Positions 1-10,167 of a DNA stretch of 41,517 nucleotides are shown here, piece by piece. The stretch's first letter is position 1. Each line of letters begins with the position of its first letter. The notes under the pieces are model-generated. The model saw nothing but the letters and a program-made list of their open reading frames with translations. It made no database searches and was not told where the DNA came from. The stretch is taken from the NCBI GenBank assembly GCA_903920425.1, contig CAIXME010000078.1, forward strand, positions 1 through 41,517, given 5' to 3'. This stretch comes from an uncultured Pirellula sp. GTDB taxonomy: Bacteria; Planctomycetota; Planctomycetia; Pirellulales; Pirellulaceae. A program made the translations under genes and the position numbers.

Positions 1-1
1 A

Positions 2-154
2 AATCGATTCATTGATCCGCTGAATTTGACGCAAGTCGAGCTTCTCCGTCGGTGTCGCCAGCAGAAGCTAACCGAGCAGCAGACCGAGGAACTCCGGTAT
101 CTGACCCGGCTCACGATCAATGGCGTCGCGGCAGGTATGCGTACAACGGGATAG
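2..154 (+). CDS. ppc: Phosphoenolpyruvate carboxylase, C-terminal fragment (5' end outside window)
   Basis: Frame 2 from the window edge reads NRFIDPLNLTQVELLRRCRQQKLTEQQTEELRYLTRLTINGVAAGMRTTG*. The LxxLxRLTxNGxAAGxRxTG ending is the PEPC C-terminal signature. Absent from the ORF track because no start codon lies in the window. Confidence 0.85.
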   Translation, partial: NRFIDPLNLTQVELLRRCRQQKLTEQQTEELRYLTRLTINGVAAGMRTTG

Positions 155-241
155 ATTGGTTTAGGGCAATGGCGCAATGGCTTGTTAATTGGAATCACAA
201 TCCGATGAGCAAGCGAGCGGTGCAGAATCCTTGCTATTGCG

Positions 242-392
242 TCGGTTTGTGATCTTGGCGTTCAGGCTCGATTTTTCACACAGAGACGCAGAGGCACAGA
301 GAAGGCGCACAGAGAAGAGTTGAACGCAGAATAGATTTTTTTGAAATCTCTGTGGCTTGGTGGCTCTGTGTGAGACCTCTTGATCATTGCAG
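242..392. repeat. Intergenic palindromic repeat, copy A (CACAGAGACxCAGAGGCACAGAGA type)
   Basis: Left arm ttcacacagagacgcagaggcacagagaa and right arm tctctgtggcttggtggctctgtgtgaga are imperfect inverted repeats. Leader tcggtttgtgatcttggcgttcaggctcg is shared with copy B. Confidence 0.8.
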
Positions 393-431
393 GTAATCGC
401 TGGTGGGATGCCTCGCAAACGCACTTACGCA

Positions 432-562
432 TCGGTTTGTGATCTTTGCGTTCAGGCTCGAGTTTTCACACAGAGACACAGAGGCACAGAGAAGTGGCAT
501 GGAGAGGAGTTGTGATCCAAAAATGAATTCTTGAAAACTCTGTGCCTCCGTGACTCTGTGGT
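432..562. repeat. Intergenic palindromic repeat, copy B
   Basis: tcggtttgtgatctttgcgttcaggctcgagttttcacacagagacacagaggcacagagaag ... ctctgtgcctccgtgactctgtggtta; same leader as copy A. Confidence 0.8.
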
Positions 563-587
563 TAACTCTTATTAGCGCTAAGATTGG

Positions 588-680
588 TCCACCACGAAGA
601 ACACAGTGAGTATGAAAGATGCGATTCATGTCTTCCTTCTTAATCTTCTTAATCTTCGTGTTCTTCGTGTCCTTCGTGGT
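588..680. repeat. CTTCGTG-type inverted/tandem repeat
   Basis: accacgaagaacac near 591-604 is the reverse complement of gtgttcttcgtggt-like sequence in cttcttaatcttcttaatcttcgtgttcttcgtgtccttcgtggt. Confidence 0.65.
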
Positions 681-692
681 AATAAAGTCTAT

Positions 693-815
693 AGCGGATT
701 GTGATCTTCTAGTTCAGGAGCGATCTTTTACCACAGAGAAGAGTTGAACGCAAAATAGATTTTTGGAATCTCTGTGGCTTGGTGTCACTGTGTGAGACTA
801 CTTGATCATTGCAAG
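693..815. repeat. Intergenic palindromic repeat, copy C (diverged/shortened)
   Basis: gcggattgtgatcttctagttcagg...ccacagagaagagttgaacgcaaaatagatttttggaatctctgtggcttggtgtcactgtgtgagactacttgatcattgcaa parallels copy A. Confidence 0.7.
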
Positions 816-859
816 AAAGCTAAGACCTCAAGTATGCAGTTGCCGCTCACCCGATAGTA

Positions 860-2008
860 TTACTGTTGATTCTGTTGAAGGAGTTTTGAAAGGATACGAT
901 TGCGTTGTTGTGAGGATGCGTTGGCGACTTGATCGAATCGGCCCTCGCAAGCGTCGCGTGCATCGTCCATGAACCAAGGGTGACGCTGTGCACCATTGTC
1001 CAGCAATAGTTCAAAGACTTCGTCGGCTCCTGCAACGATTGCCCAACCCGCGGGAGTGTTGTTGTGCAACTTTCCGGATCTCGCCTCGATATCAGCCCCA
1101 TTATCGATAAGAGCTTTTGCCGAGACTGCGCAGTTGCTCCACGCGGCTGTGTGCAATGAAGTGGCATGGTCGTACCCGCCTCGAACATTGATTGATAGTC
1201 CGCGACCAGCCAGCATGGAAATGGCCTCCATGCGATTCCCTTTTGCCGCTGCATGCATGGGAGTAGAATCGACGCCGACCGAGAACGAAAGAATGTTGTG
1301 CACATTGTGGTCGCTACTGGGCGGAAAGAACGACTGGTTGATCCTCGCGTGAATGAGATCCGGCTTCGCATTCAAGAGCGTTTCCACTGATGGGACGTCA
1401 CCGCATAAAATAGAAGAGAAGATATCTGCACTGGCTCCCGCTGCGAGCAGATATCTAGCGACCTCTGGCCTTGTCGTGCAAAGATACTGCACCGGCGTGC
1501 TGTAGTGATCAATGCATCTGCCGTCCTTGTCGGCACCGCGTTCCATCAATAGCTGTGCGACTTGCGTTGTATCTGCAAAATGGAGAGGCTGGCATCCGTC
1601 GCCGCCTCGCTCATTCGCTCGAGAAGGATCGGCGTCCAGCAATCTCAATAGAGTATCGTATTGCCCAAGGCCCGCAGCGGTGTGTGCGTCCATAGTAGCA
1701 CCATGATGGAGCAAGAACTCCGCCAACGATTTGTCTCGCCGAAAGATTGCACAATGAAGTGGGCTCCATGGCCCCATGCTCCAATCGCTTTTCTTGTTCG
1801 GGTCTGCTCCCAACTCGAGAAGTGTCGCGACCAAACCCGCTTGGTTGCTGAAGCAGGCCATCGTCAAAGGCGTCGCACCAAAGTTTCGATAGTCATGGCA
1901 ATTCAAGATCGTTGGATTGCCTGCAACGATCGTTCGCAATCGCTCATGATCTCCACGAGCAAGTGTCTCGAAAAACAGGATTTGATCAGGAGTGTTTCGT
2001 TTTTCCAT
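860..2008 (-). CDS. Ankyrin-repeat protein
   Basis: ORF with repeated ankyrin motifs: GATPLTMACFSNQAGLVATLLELGADPN, WSPLHCAIFRRDKSLAEFLLHHGA, DSTPMHAAAKGNRMEAISMLAGRGLSIN, ATSLHTAAWSNCAVSAKALIDNGADIEAR. The ATG at 2008 (MEKRNTPDQ) is preferred; an upstream TTG at 2101 is possible. Confidence 0.85.
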   Translation of the reverse strand: MEKRNTPDQILFFETLARGDHERLRTIVAGNPTILNCHDYRNFGATPLTMACFSNQAGLVATLLELGADPNKKSDWSMGPWSPLHCAIFRRDKSLAEFLLHHGATMDAHTAAGLGQYDTLLRLLDADPSRANERGGDGCQPLHFADTTQVAQLLMERGADKDGRCIDHYSTPVQYLCTTRPEVARYLLAAGASADIFSSILCGDVPSVETLLNAKPDLIHARINQSFFPPSSDHNVHNILSFSVGVDSTPMHAAAKGNRMEAISMLAGRGLSINVRGGYDHATSLHTAAWSNCAVSAKALIDNGADIEARSGKLHNNTPAGWAIVAGADEVFELLLDNGAQRHPWFMDDARDACEGRFDQVANASSQQRNRILSKLLQQNQQ

Positions 2009-2091
2009 ATCAGCACTATGCGCAGCGATTGTCAATTGCGAAGTTTCAGTTGATTTTGGTTCTAGGAACTCAAGCGGCGAGTCCCTTTTGG

Positions 2092-2832
2092 CTACTCGCA
2101 AGTCAATCGATTCCAGATTGCATCCAGTGCCTCACCGGCGGGCATTGCCAATCGATAGTCTACCAAGTGGGATACTGTTGTCTCGCTTGGGTTGATTTCC
2201 ACGGTAATCTTGCCCGCGGATTTAGCGAGGCGTACCGGAGCTTGAATGTACGGGAAAATGCTGGTTGTTCCGATGCTAAATACGACATCGAATCCCTTTT
2301 CGAGTTCGCTTTTCATGTGCTCAACTCCAGGACCGCGTAGGAGTTCGCCGAAAAGTACGACGTCAGGACGAACAAGTGCCCCACAAATTGGGCACTTAGG
2401 CGGAGCGGCTATTCCATCAAACGTATCGAGCGATTGAGTGAAATGGCATTTGGTGCACGACAGTGAATGCATGTTGCCGTGAACCTCGATTACATTCTTG
2501 GATCCAGCCGCTCGATGGAAACCATCTACGTTTTGAGTAAGCGTCCACACACGTAGGAAGCGAGACTCTAATTTCGCGATGACTTCATGAGCACGATTGT
2601 ATCGGGCACCTTGAACAGCCAATCCGATTTGCGCGAGATACTTCCACGTTAACGCGGGGTTCTCTGCCAGCATAGATGCAGAAAGTGCTTCCTCAATAGC
2701 GACACCGTCTTCCGTCGTGTCGACATTGTAAAGCCCACCGATACCGCGGTAAGTGGGAATGCCAGACTCTGCCGAAACGCCTGCCCCGGTAATAAACAGG
2801 AGACTCCTGGCCTTTTTTAAAATGCGAACCAA
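2092..2832 (-). CDS. Sir2-family NAD-dependent protein deacylase
   Basis: FITGAGVSAESGIPTYRG, TQNVDGFHRAAGSKNVIEVHGN, a CTKC...CPIC zinc motif, VRPDVVLFGE, and FSIGTTSIFPYIQAPVRLAKSAGKITVEIN. Probable TTG start. Confidence 0.93.
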   Translation of the reverse strand: MVRILKKARSLLFITGAGVSAESGIPTYRGIGGLYNVDTTEDGVAIEEALSASMLAENPALTWKYLAQIGLAVQGARYNRAHEVIAKLESRFLRVWTLTQNVDGFHRAAGSKNVIEVHGNMHSLSCTKCHFTQSLDTFDGIAAPPKCPICGALVRPDVVLFGELLRGPGVEHMKSELEKGFDVVFSIGTTSIFPYIQAPVRLAKSAGKITVEINPSETTVSHLVDYRLAMPAGEALDAIWNRLTCE

Positions 2833-3091
2833 GGCATCGATCGTCGCATTGTCCGGTTCGGTAATGATGGCGTCCCCTACAAAAGCTATCTGTCAGATAT
2901 CAAGTTTCACATCGACGTACAGCGACAGATTCTACTCAACTTCCTTCGATCGTTGGAAGCGTTCCAGTAGGGCACGATTATGACCAGAAGCATTCGAGTC
3001 TATTTGCTGCGAAAAGGTCAGTCGTCAATGCTGTGCCGAAGATAGAAGTAGGGTTTGGACTTCATTCGACTCCTTGCGGATCGCTTATGGA

Positions 3092-3988
3092 TCAGCCAAT
3101 CTTTTCGAGCGAGTCTCGGAAGGTGGACCAGAATCGCAGGTCTCGCTCATATTGTTCTAGGGGAATTTGGTTTTTGAAACGGTCTAGATAATCAAGCCAG
3201 CCATTTGCGGAATCGCGGTATGAGTAATCGCTATTTGCCATGGGATTCATCCAATCCGGATCGCCTGGATCGCTAGAACCGGTGTACGCTCCGGATGAAT
3301 CGGTGTGGATGTTAGCCAAAGTGATAGGCAAGGTCATCTGAAGCACATACGTCATGCGATCTGCTTCGGAAAGATTCTCGGTAGCTTGTTCCCAAGCTCG
3401 GCGTACGTTCTCTGGTGTGTTGCTGTCGGGAAATCGCAACGTGTACGCTGCACCGACGGCCGTGAGACCGTCGTGATTGGAATCAACTTGGGTGTCCGGG
3501 GGTAGTAGCAAATTCAACGAGGATTCGTCTGTCAATTGCTCCACACGGATCGGGTCAGCAAGGTGCTGGACCTGTTGAATCGTAGCAAGCTGGTCCGGAG
3601 ATAAAGATTGCAAGTATTTCTGTGGAGTTGCATAGCCACCGTTGCGGTATGCATCCGAGATAATTTTGCCAAACTCCTGTTTCAATGAATCTGGGCTACT
3701 ACCTTCTTGAACGCTGGGACTGTCCGGCCCAAACATAAACGAGTAACGCGAGGGTGCAATCGAATCAAACCAGTCTTCCCAGCTTGACACCACGCCTTCG
3801 TTCAAATTCGAATCGGATTCTGTGGCAGTAGCTGATTGATAGCCCTCCCGCCCTACTTGAGAAAGTACTGCAGAAAATGTGTCTTGAAGTCGCTCTTCTG
3901 GTGATCTTTCAGCACTTTTGCGACTTGCGAGCGAAAGCGATTCTGCCAGTGGCGAAATGGAGCGAAGATTTTCCGACGCAAGTACCAT
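3092..3988 (-). CDS. Hypothetical protein, 298 aa
   Basis: Long uninterrupted ORF with biased codon usage and no family recognised. Contains an EF-hand-like DSNHDGLTAVGA segment. Confidence 0.6.
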   Translation of the reverse strand: MVLASENLRSISPLAESLSLASRKSAERSPEERLQDTFSAVLSQVGREGYQSATATESDSNLNEGVVSSWEDWFDSIAPSRYSFMFGPDSPSVQEGSSPDSLKQEFGKIISDAYRNGGYATPQKYLQSLSPDQLATIQQVQHLADPIRVEQLTDESSLNLLLPPDTQVDSNHDGLTAVGAAYTLRFPDSNTPENVRRAWEQATENLSEADRMTYVLQMTLPITLANIHTDSSGAYTGSSDPGDPDWMNPMANSDYSYRDSANGWLDYLDRFKNQIPLEQYERDLRFWSTFRDSLEKIG

Positions 3989-4142
3989 GGCGATCCCATT
4001 CGAATTGCAAATGCATTCATTAGGTTTTCAATGCTAAAGATCTCATCGACACGATGGATAGATAGTCTTGAAGAAACAAGTCGATCGAACGGGGGCCAAG
4101 GTGGATTCATGGAATGAGTGAATCCGGAACGTCGGTTATTGG

Positions 4143-4706
4143 TTACTTTCCTAGATCTTGGAAGCGGTCATAAGACTGATTCAAAGGGTGGTGTTCTTTT
4201 TTTCCATCAATAAGAGAAGCGACCCATTCCGAAAGTCGCAGCCCAAGCCTCCTGCATGCAGCTTGTTCTCGATCCTCGCTGGGAGATCCTGCAGCGATGG
4301 CTCCGTAGTGGGCGGAGAATTTGACACCTGTGTAATCCGTCAGGCCAAAAACGAGAAATCCATAGTTCATCAGGATCGATAGAAGCGTCATGCATGTCCA
4401 TTCTTGACCGCCGCCCCATGCCCCCGCAGACGAAAAGACACAGCCAATTTTTCCGTCGCGCTTTCCCCAGTTTTCAATGGGTTGCTGATCCCACCATTGC
4501 TTCATCTGCCAGCTGACGCTGCCGTAATTCGTAGGTGACCCAAGCGCCAGTCCATCACACCATTCCAAGTCCGTATGGTCGGCGTTTGCAATGTCCCGTA
4601 ATCGCACCTCTGCTCCCGCGAGTTGCGATGCACCTTCTGCAACGAGTTCTGCCATTCTTTTCGTGTTGCCAGAGTTGGAGTGATAGAGCACCAATATTTT
4701 TGACAA
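4143..4706 (-). CDS. Flavodoxin-family NAD(P)H-dependent oxidoreductase (WrbA-like)
   Basis: KILVLYHSNSGNTKRMAELVAEGA FMN-binding P-loop; DGLALGSPTNYGSVSWQMKQWWDQ; VFSSAGAWGGGQEWTCMTLLSILMNYGFLVFGL. Confidence 0.88.
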   Translation of the reverse strand: MSKILVLYHSNSGNTKRMAELVAEGASQLAGAEVRLRDIANADHTDLEWCDGLALGSPTNYGSVSWQMKQWWDQQPIENWGKRDGKIGCVFSSAGAWGGGQEWTCMTLLSILMNYGFLVFGLTDYTGVKFSAHYGAIAAGSPSEDREQAACRRLGLRLSEWVASLIDGKKEHHPLNQSYDRFQDLGK

Positions 4707-4957
4707 TGGAATAGCCTTTCAGAAAAATACAACAACCCTCGCACCATCGTGTTCTCAACCTGTGGCCTCGGAGTTATTGCGAGGTGGTAAAAGTCTGCGT
4801 TCGAAATTCTTGTAGGTCTTCGAATAGGCCTCAAGTTGTAACCGAATGAATCGTACTGGAAATAGTGTTTTCGGTCTCCCATGCCAGTTGCTGCGATCGC
4901 CGGGCAATCTCAGGACAACCTGATTGCAACCCATCTGCCAATGCATTACACTTTTTT

Positions 4958-4973
4958 CGTGCGTATACGCACG
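4958..4973. promoter_or_regulatory. Perfect 16-bp palindrome, candidate MarR operator
   Basis: CGTGCGTATACGCACG, centred at 4965/4966, in the intergenic region between the divergent flavodoxin-like gene and marR. Confidence 0.55.
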
Positions 4974-5001
4974 TTCCGAAACCAGCCTCAGAAGGGACGT
5001 T

Positions 5002-5481
5002 ATGACGGAAAAAAGTGAGTTGCCTCTTGCGTTGCGAGCCGCATATTTGGCCATGCACCGACACTCCGATGCGCAGTTTGCGGCGCATGGCGTGACTGCT
5101 GATCAGTTCGTTCTTTTGGCAACGTTGGCCCGAGGGACAGCGCTCACGCAGCGAGAGCTTGCAAGACGCATGCCGTCGGACCCTAGTACGGTGAGGGCTA
5201 TGCTGGTCCTTTTAGAAAAGCAAGGGGTTGTTGAACGCGATGTTCATCCGAGTGACTCGCGAGCGCGGACTGTTGCGTTAACAGCAGCGGGAAAGCGAAA
5301 GTTTCGACAACTGTGGAATGCAGGCGAGTCCATTCGAACTCAAATGTCAGAAGCGATAGAGCCTGCGGAGGCAAGCGAGTTGGTCCGCCTCTTGACTCGA
5401 ATTGCCGAATCCTTGAACCAGGGAGTTCTTTCCGCGTCTCAGCAGACCAATGAAAACGACGCGCGCGTCAGCCCCGCGTAA
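5002..5481 (+). CDS. MarR-family transcriptional regulator
   Basis: wHTH pattern LTQRELARRMPSDPSTVRAMLVLLEKQGVVERDVHPSDSRARTVALTAAGK. ATG at 5002 gives a typical length. Confidence 0.93.
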   Translation: MTEKSELPLALRAAYLAMHRHSDAQFAAHGVTADQFVLLATLARGTALTQRELARRMPSDPSTVRAMLVLLEKQGVVERDVHPSDSRARTVALTAAGKRKFRQLWNAGESIRTQMSEAIEPAEASELVRLLTRIAESLNQGVLSASQQTNENDARVSPA

Positions 5482-5497
5482 TGATCCAAAAAGATGA

Positions 5498-6895
<1,398 letters not shown>

Positions 6896-7393
6896 CTATC
6901 GCTTCGAAGAGAATCACGATGGCCTAGGGTTAAGTGAATGCACAAAGCGATATCCTGATTTCACAATCAAGTATCGCGTCTAGTGCAGTTCAAATAGGCA
7001 GAAACGTGGCTGTCTGGACAACAGGACTTCGGACAGCTGCGTGATTGGTGGTTCTATTTGCAATCGGATTCGCGGAATCGGCTCGATGCGATGCGAATTT
7101 TAAGCTGGCAATAATCCATGTGCCATTGAGGCTATGAACTATGGATTACAGGTTCGAATCCGATTAGGATATCATTTGGTTGTAGACGCCGATCGTGCTT
7201 GATGTACAACCATGTTCACCGCATCTTTGTCTGTCGTTCTCGAATCTTACTAACGCTGATTGTAGCCCCCTTGCCAACGCCTGGACGCATGGGATGGGGC
7301 AAAGTCACGGCGACGGAGAATCGCACCGATTGGAAAAGAGGTATTGAACACCCGCCCAATCCCACCCCATCCTCCATCCCGAGTTATCCATCC

Positions 7394-10141
7394 ATGCATC
7401 GTCATTCGCTGCGCCGTTCGCTTGTTGCTCTCGCACTCCTGGTAGTTTTTCCGGTCGCAGGTTTTTCCAATGGATATGATCCACAGCGATTCGAAAAGTC
7501 AGTTGTCGCGTCGGGGTTGATTCAGCCGATGGAAATGGCGATCGCGCCAGACGGGCTAATCTATTTGATTGAACTGGCGGGCGACGTAAAGAGTATTGAT
7601 CCGGTTAGCAATACCGTAAAAGTAGTCGGTCACATTACCGTGACTACCATCCAAGAAAACGGTTTGATTGGGATCGCTTTGGACCCTCATTTCGCTACGA
7701 ATCATTGGATGTATTTGCAGTACTCACCGCCTGATTTCTCGGGGCAGTGTATTAGCCGATTTACGATGCGCGATGGACTTATCGATCTTGAGAGCGAAGT
7801 CCCGTTGCTGCGATATGAGGAGCAACGGCAAGAGTGTTGTCATCACGCAGGTTCCATGGAATTTGGACCGGATGGAAATCTCTACATTGGAACCGGTGAC
7901 AACACCAATCCGTTCGGCTCAGATGGTTTCGCTCCGATTGATGAACGGCATGACAAGTCCGCATACAATGCGAGACGGACATCAGCCAATACGAAGAGCT
8001 TTAACGGAAAGATTTTGCGGATACGTCCATTGCCAGAAGGGGGCTACGCGATCCCGGACGGCAATCTATTTCCGAAAGATGGCTCGATCGGCTTGCCCGA
8101 GATTTTCGTAATGGGGTGTCGCAATCCATGGCGGCTCAATCTGGATAAGCGAAGCGGGTTTTTGTATTGGGGCGACGTTGGGCCAGACGCAGGCGGGGAC
8201 GGACCTCGAGGTCCTCGTGGCTATGATGAAGTCAATCAAGCAAAGGTGGCTGGCAACTTTGGTTGGCCTCACTTTATCGCCAACAACAAGCCATACCACG
8301 AATTCGATTTCACCAAGGGGGAAATCGGGGCAGCATTCGATCCGAACAAGCCGGTGAACCCATCCGCATTTAACTCTGGATCAAAAGATTTGCCACCAGC
8401 TCAGCCAGCTTGGATCTACTATCCCGGTGGAGACTCAAGCGAGTTTCCGGAGCTTGGGAGTGGTGGCCGGACAGCCTGTGCTGGGCCCACATTTTATTTC
8501 GACCCTTCCAACGCATCCGGTGTGCAATTCCCAGAACAATTCGATCGCTCTCTTTTTGTCTTCGAGTGGTCGAGAAACTGGATTGCCGCAGTTCATTTGA
8601 ATGAAGACTCGAGTATTCAGCGTATTGAACCCTTTTTGCCAACATTCAAATTCATTCGCCCCATCGATTTGCAGTTTGATGCTCGCGGGGCTCTATACGT
8701 TCTCGAGTACGGCGAAACATGGGGTGTGAATGCCGACGCAAAGCTGACCCGATTGGAGTACCAACGTGGGAATCGGCCACCGACGGTTCAAATTCAGAGC
8801 GACCGATTCGCAGGGCGAGAGCCTCTATCTATTCAGTTGACCAGCAAGGGAACTGTCGATAAAGATCTTGATGCGCTCCATTATCGATGGAGCATTACGA
8901 AGGTGACGGATTCCCAAAACGCGATTGTAAAAGGAGATGAGTCGCAGGCTCGCCTTATCGGTTCGGACGCAATTGTAACGGCGACTTTCGAGTCGGCGGG
9001 GATCTACACTGTCAAGCTTGACGTATCGGATCAGCACGGCGGCGATTCGAGCGCGACGACTAACATCATCGTCGGCAATACGGTGCCTGAAGTACACTTT
9101 ACAACTCCACGGGACGGAGACTTTTATGATGCTGGAGGTGCCATGGAGTATCGCGTCCAGATCCGCGATTCCGAAGATGGAACTTCCAATCCAAACGAAG
9201 ATGATACCAACGAGTTGGAGTTCATCGATGCGGATGCGCCGAAGCGAGTCACGGTCCAGGCCAATTTAGTAACGGCGAATTCCATTGAAAATTCCGACTC
9301 CATTCCGATCGGCTTGAAACGCATTCGGGGCAGCGATTGTTTGAATTGCCATGCAATGGATCGCTTACTGGTCGGTCCTGCATTCTTGGAAATCGCGAAT
9401 AAGTATCGTGATCAACCCAATGCCATCGCGGTGACGGTGGAGCGTGTTCAAAAGGGTTCTTCAGGTGTTTGGGGTAAAGTTCCCATGTTGCCCCATGCAC
9501 AGCACTCACAACAAGAAATCCGAGAAATGGTGGATTGGGTATTTGCAGTGAAGCCCGACCCGTCCAGTGAAATGGCAACTGGAGTCTCCAATAGCATTGG
9601 AATTCTAAGGGACAAAGTGGATTTTGAAGGACGCGTGCGACTTACGGCGAACTATTTGGATCTAGGACGAGAGGCCATACCGCCTTTGACCGGCTCTGTA
9701 TCGATCGAGCTTCGCTCTCGGACTATACAAGCTGAGAACGCTGCGGAAATTCATGGGATGCAAGTTTTGGGGGCGCACGAAGCGGTTCAAGGAAAATTCT
9801 GTGGTGCCATCAATCATGGTTCCTATATCAGGTTCGACAACGTACCTTTGGATCGAATCGGCAAATTAAAGGCGAGGGTTACCTCGGCTGGTTCCGGTGG
9901 AATCATTGAAGCCAGAGTCGGAGCCATCGACGGACCAGTTGCTGCCCGTCTCTCTGTGCGTGTCAATGGCTCATGGAATAACTGGTATGATGTGGAATCG
10001 GATTGGGGCAATTCATTGGGAGATAATGTCCCTGGAGAATCCAATCCTCAAGGAAGCCGGGGCACCGTGTTTTTAGTTTGTCTTAACGAGGCTATGCCTG
10101 GCGGTCTTATGAACATCGATTGGATTCGATTCGAAAAATAG
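7394..10141 (+). CDS. Glucose/sorbosone dehydrogenase-like beta-propeller with PKD, cytochrome c and C-terminal CBM6-like domains
   Basis: N-terminal GSDH motifs (LIQPMEMAIAPDGLIYLIE, GIALDPHF, HHAGSMEFGPDGNLYIGTGDNTNPF, GCRNPWRLNLDKRSGFLYWGDVGPD); a PKD-like domain; c-type heme motif CLNCH with later M; a CBM6-like tail (IQAENAAEIHGMQVL...GSYIRFDNVPL...NIDWIRF). ATG at 7394 precedes a signal peptide. Confidence 0.9.
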   Translation: MHRHSLRRSLVALALLVVFPVAGFSNGYDPQRFEKSVVASGLIQPMEMAIAPDGLIYLIELAGDVKSIDPVSNTVKVVGHITVTTIQENGLIGIALDPHFATNHWMYLQYSPPDFSGQCISRFTMRDGLIDLESEVPLLRYEEQRQECCHHAGSMEFGPDGNLYIGTGDNTNPFGSDGFAPIDERHDKSAYNARRTSANTKSFNGKILRIRPLPEGGYAIPDGNLFPKDGSIGLPEIFVMGCRNPWRLNLDKRSGFLYWGDVGPDAGGDGPRGPRGYDEVNQAKVAGNFGWPHFIANNKPYHEFDFTKGEIGAAFDPNKPVNPSAFNSGSKDLPPAQPAWIYYPGGDSSEFPELGSGGRTACAGPTFYFDPSNASGVQFPEQFDRSLFVFEWSRNWIAAVHLNEDSSIQRIEPFLPTFKFIRPIDLQFDARGALYVLEYGETWGVNADAKLTRLEYQRGNRPPTVQIQSDRFAGREPLSIQLTSKGTVDKDLDALHYRWSITKVTDSQNAIVKGDESQARLIGSDAIVTATFESAGIYTVKLDVSDQHGGDSSATTNIIVGNTVPEVHFTTPRDGDFYDAGGAMEYRVQIRDSEDGTSNPNEDDTNELEFIDADAPKRVTVQANLVTANSIENSDSIPIGLKRIRGSDCLNCHAMDRLLVGPAFLEIANKYRDQPNAIAVTVERVQKGSSGVWGKVPMLPHAQHSQQEIREMVDWVFAVKPDPSSEMATGVSNSIGILRDKVDFEGRVRLTANYLDLGREAIPPLTGSVSIELRSRTIQAENAAEIHGMQVLGAHEAVQGKFCGAINHGSYIRFDNVPLDRIGKLKARVTSAGSGGIIEARVGAIDGPVAARLSVRVNGSWNNWYDVESDWGNSLGDNVPGESNPQGSRGTVFLVCLNEAMPGGLMNIDWIRFEK

Positions 10142-10167
10142 GCTTCAGACTTCAGGTTTCAGACTTC

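Noticed and set aside
242-815. Possible CRISPR array from repeated CACAGAG blocks
   Set aside because: Copies are irregular in length and spacing, palindromic over their whole length, and share leader/centre sequence rather than unique spacers; no cas genes are present.
847-1371. 174-aa minus ORF overlapping the ankyrin gene in another frame
   Set aside because: The ankyrin frame has clear family motifs; this shadow frame does not. The same reasoning applies to the many antisense ORFs over carB, rho, lpxD and cphA.
7130-7175. tRNA-like T-arm (ggattacaggttcgaatccgatt)
   Set aside because: Contains GGTTCGAATCC but the T-stem does not pair beyond two bases and no anticodon or acceptor stem fits.
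7199-7393. N-terminal extension of the GSDH ORF (MMYNHVHRIFVCRS...)
   Set aside because: The signal peptide begins at the internal ATG 7394; the upstream part looks like in-frame intergenic sequence.
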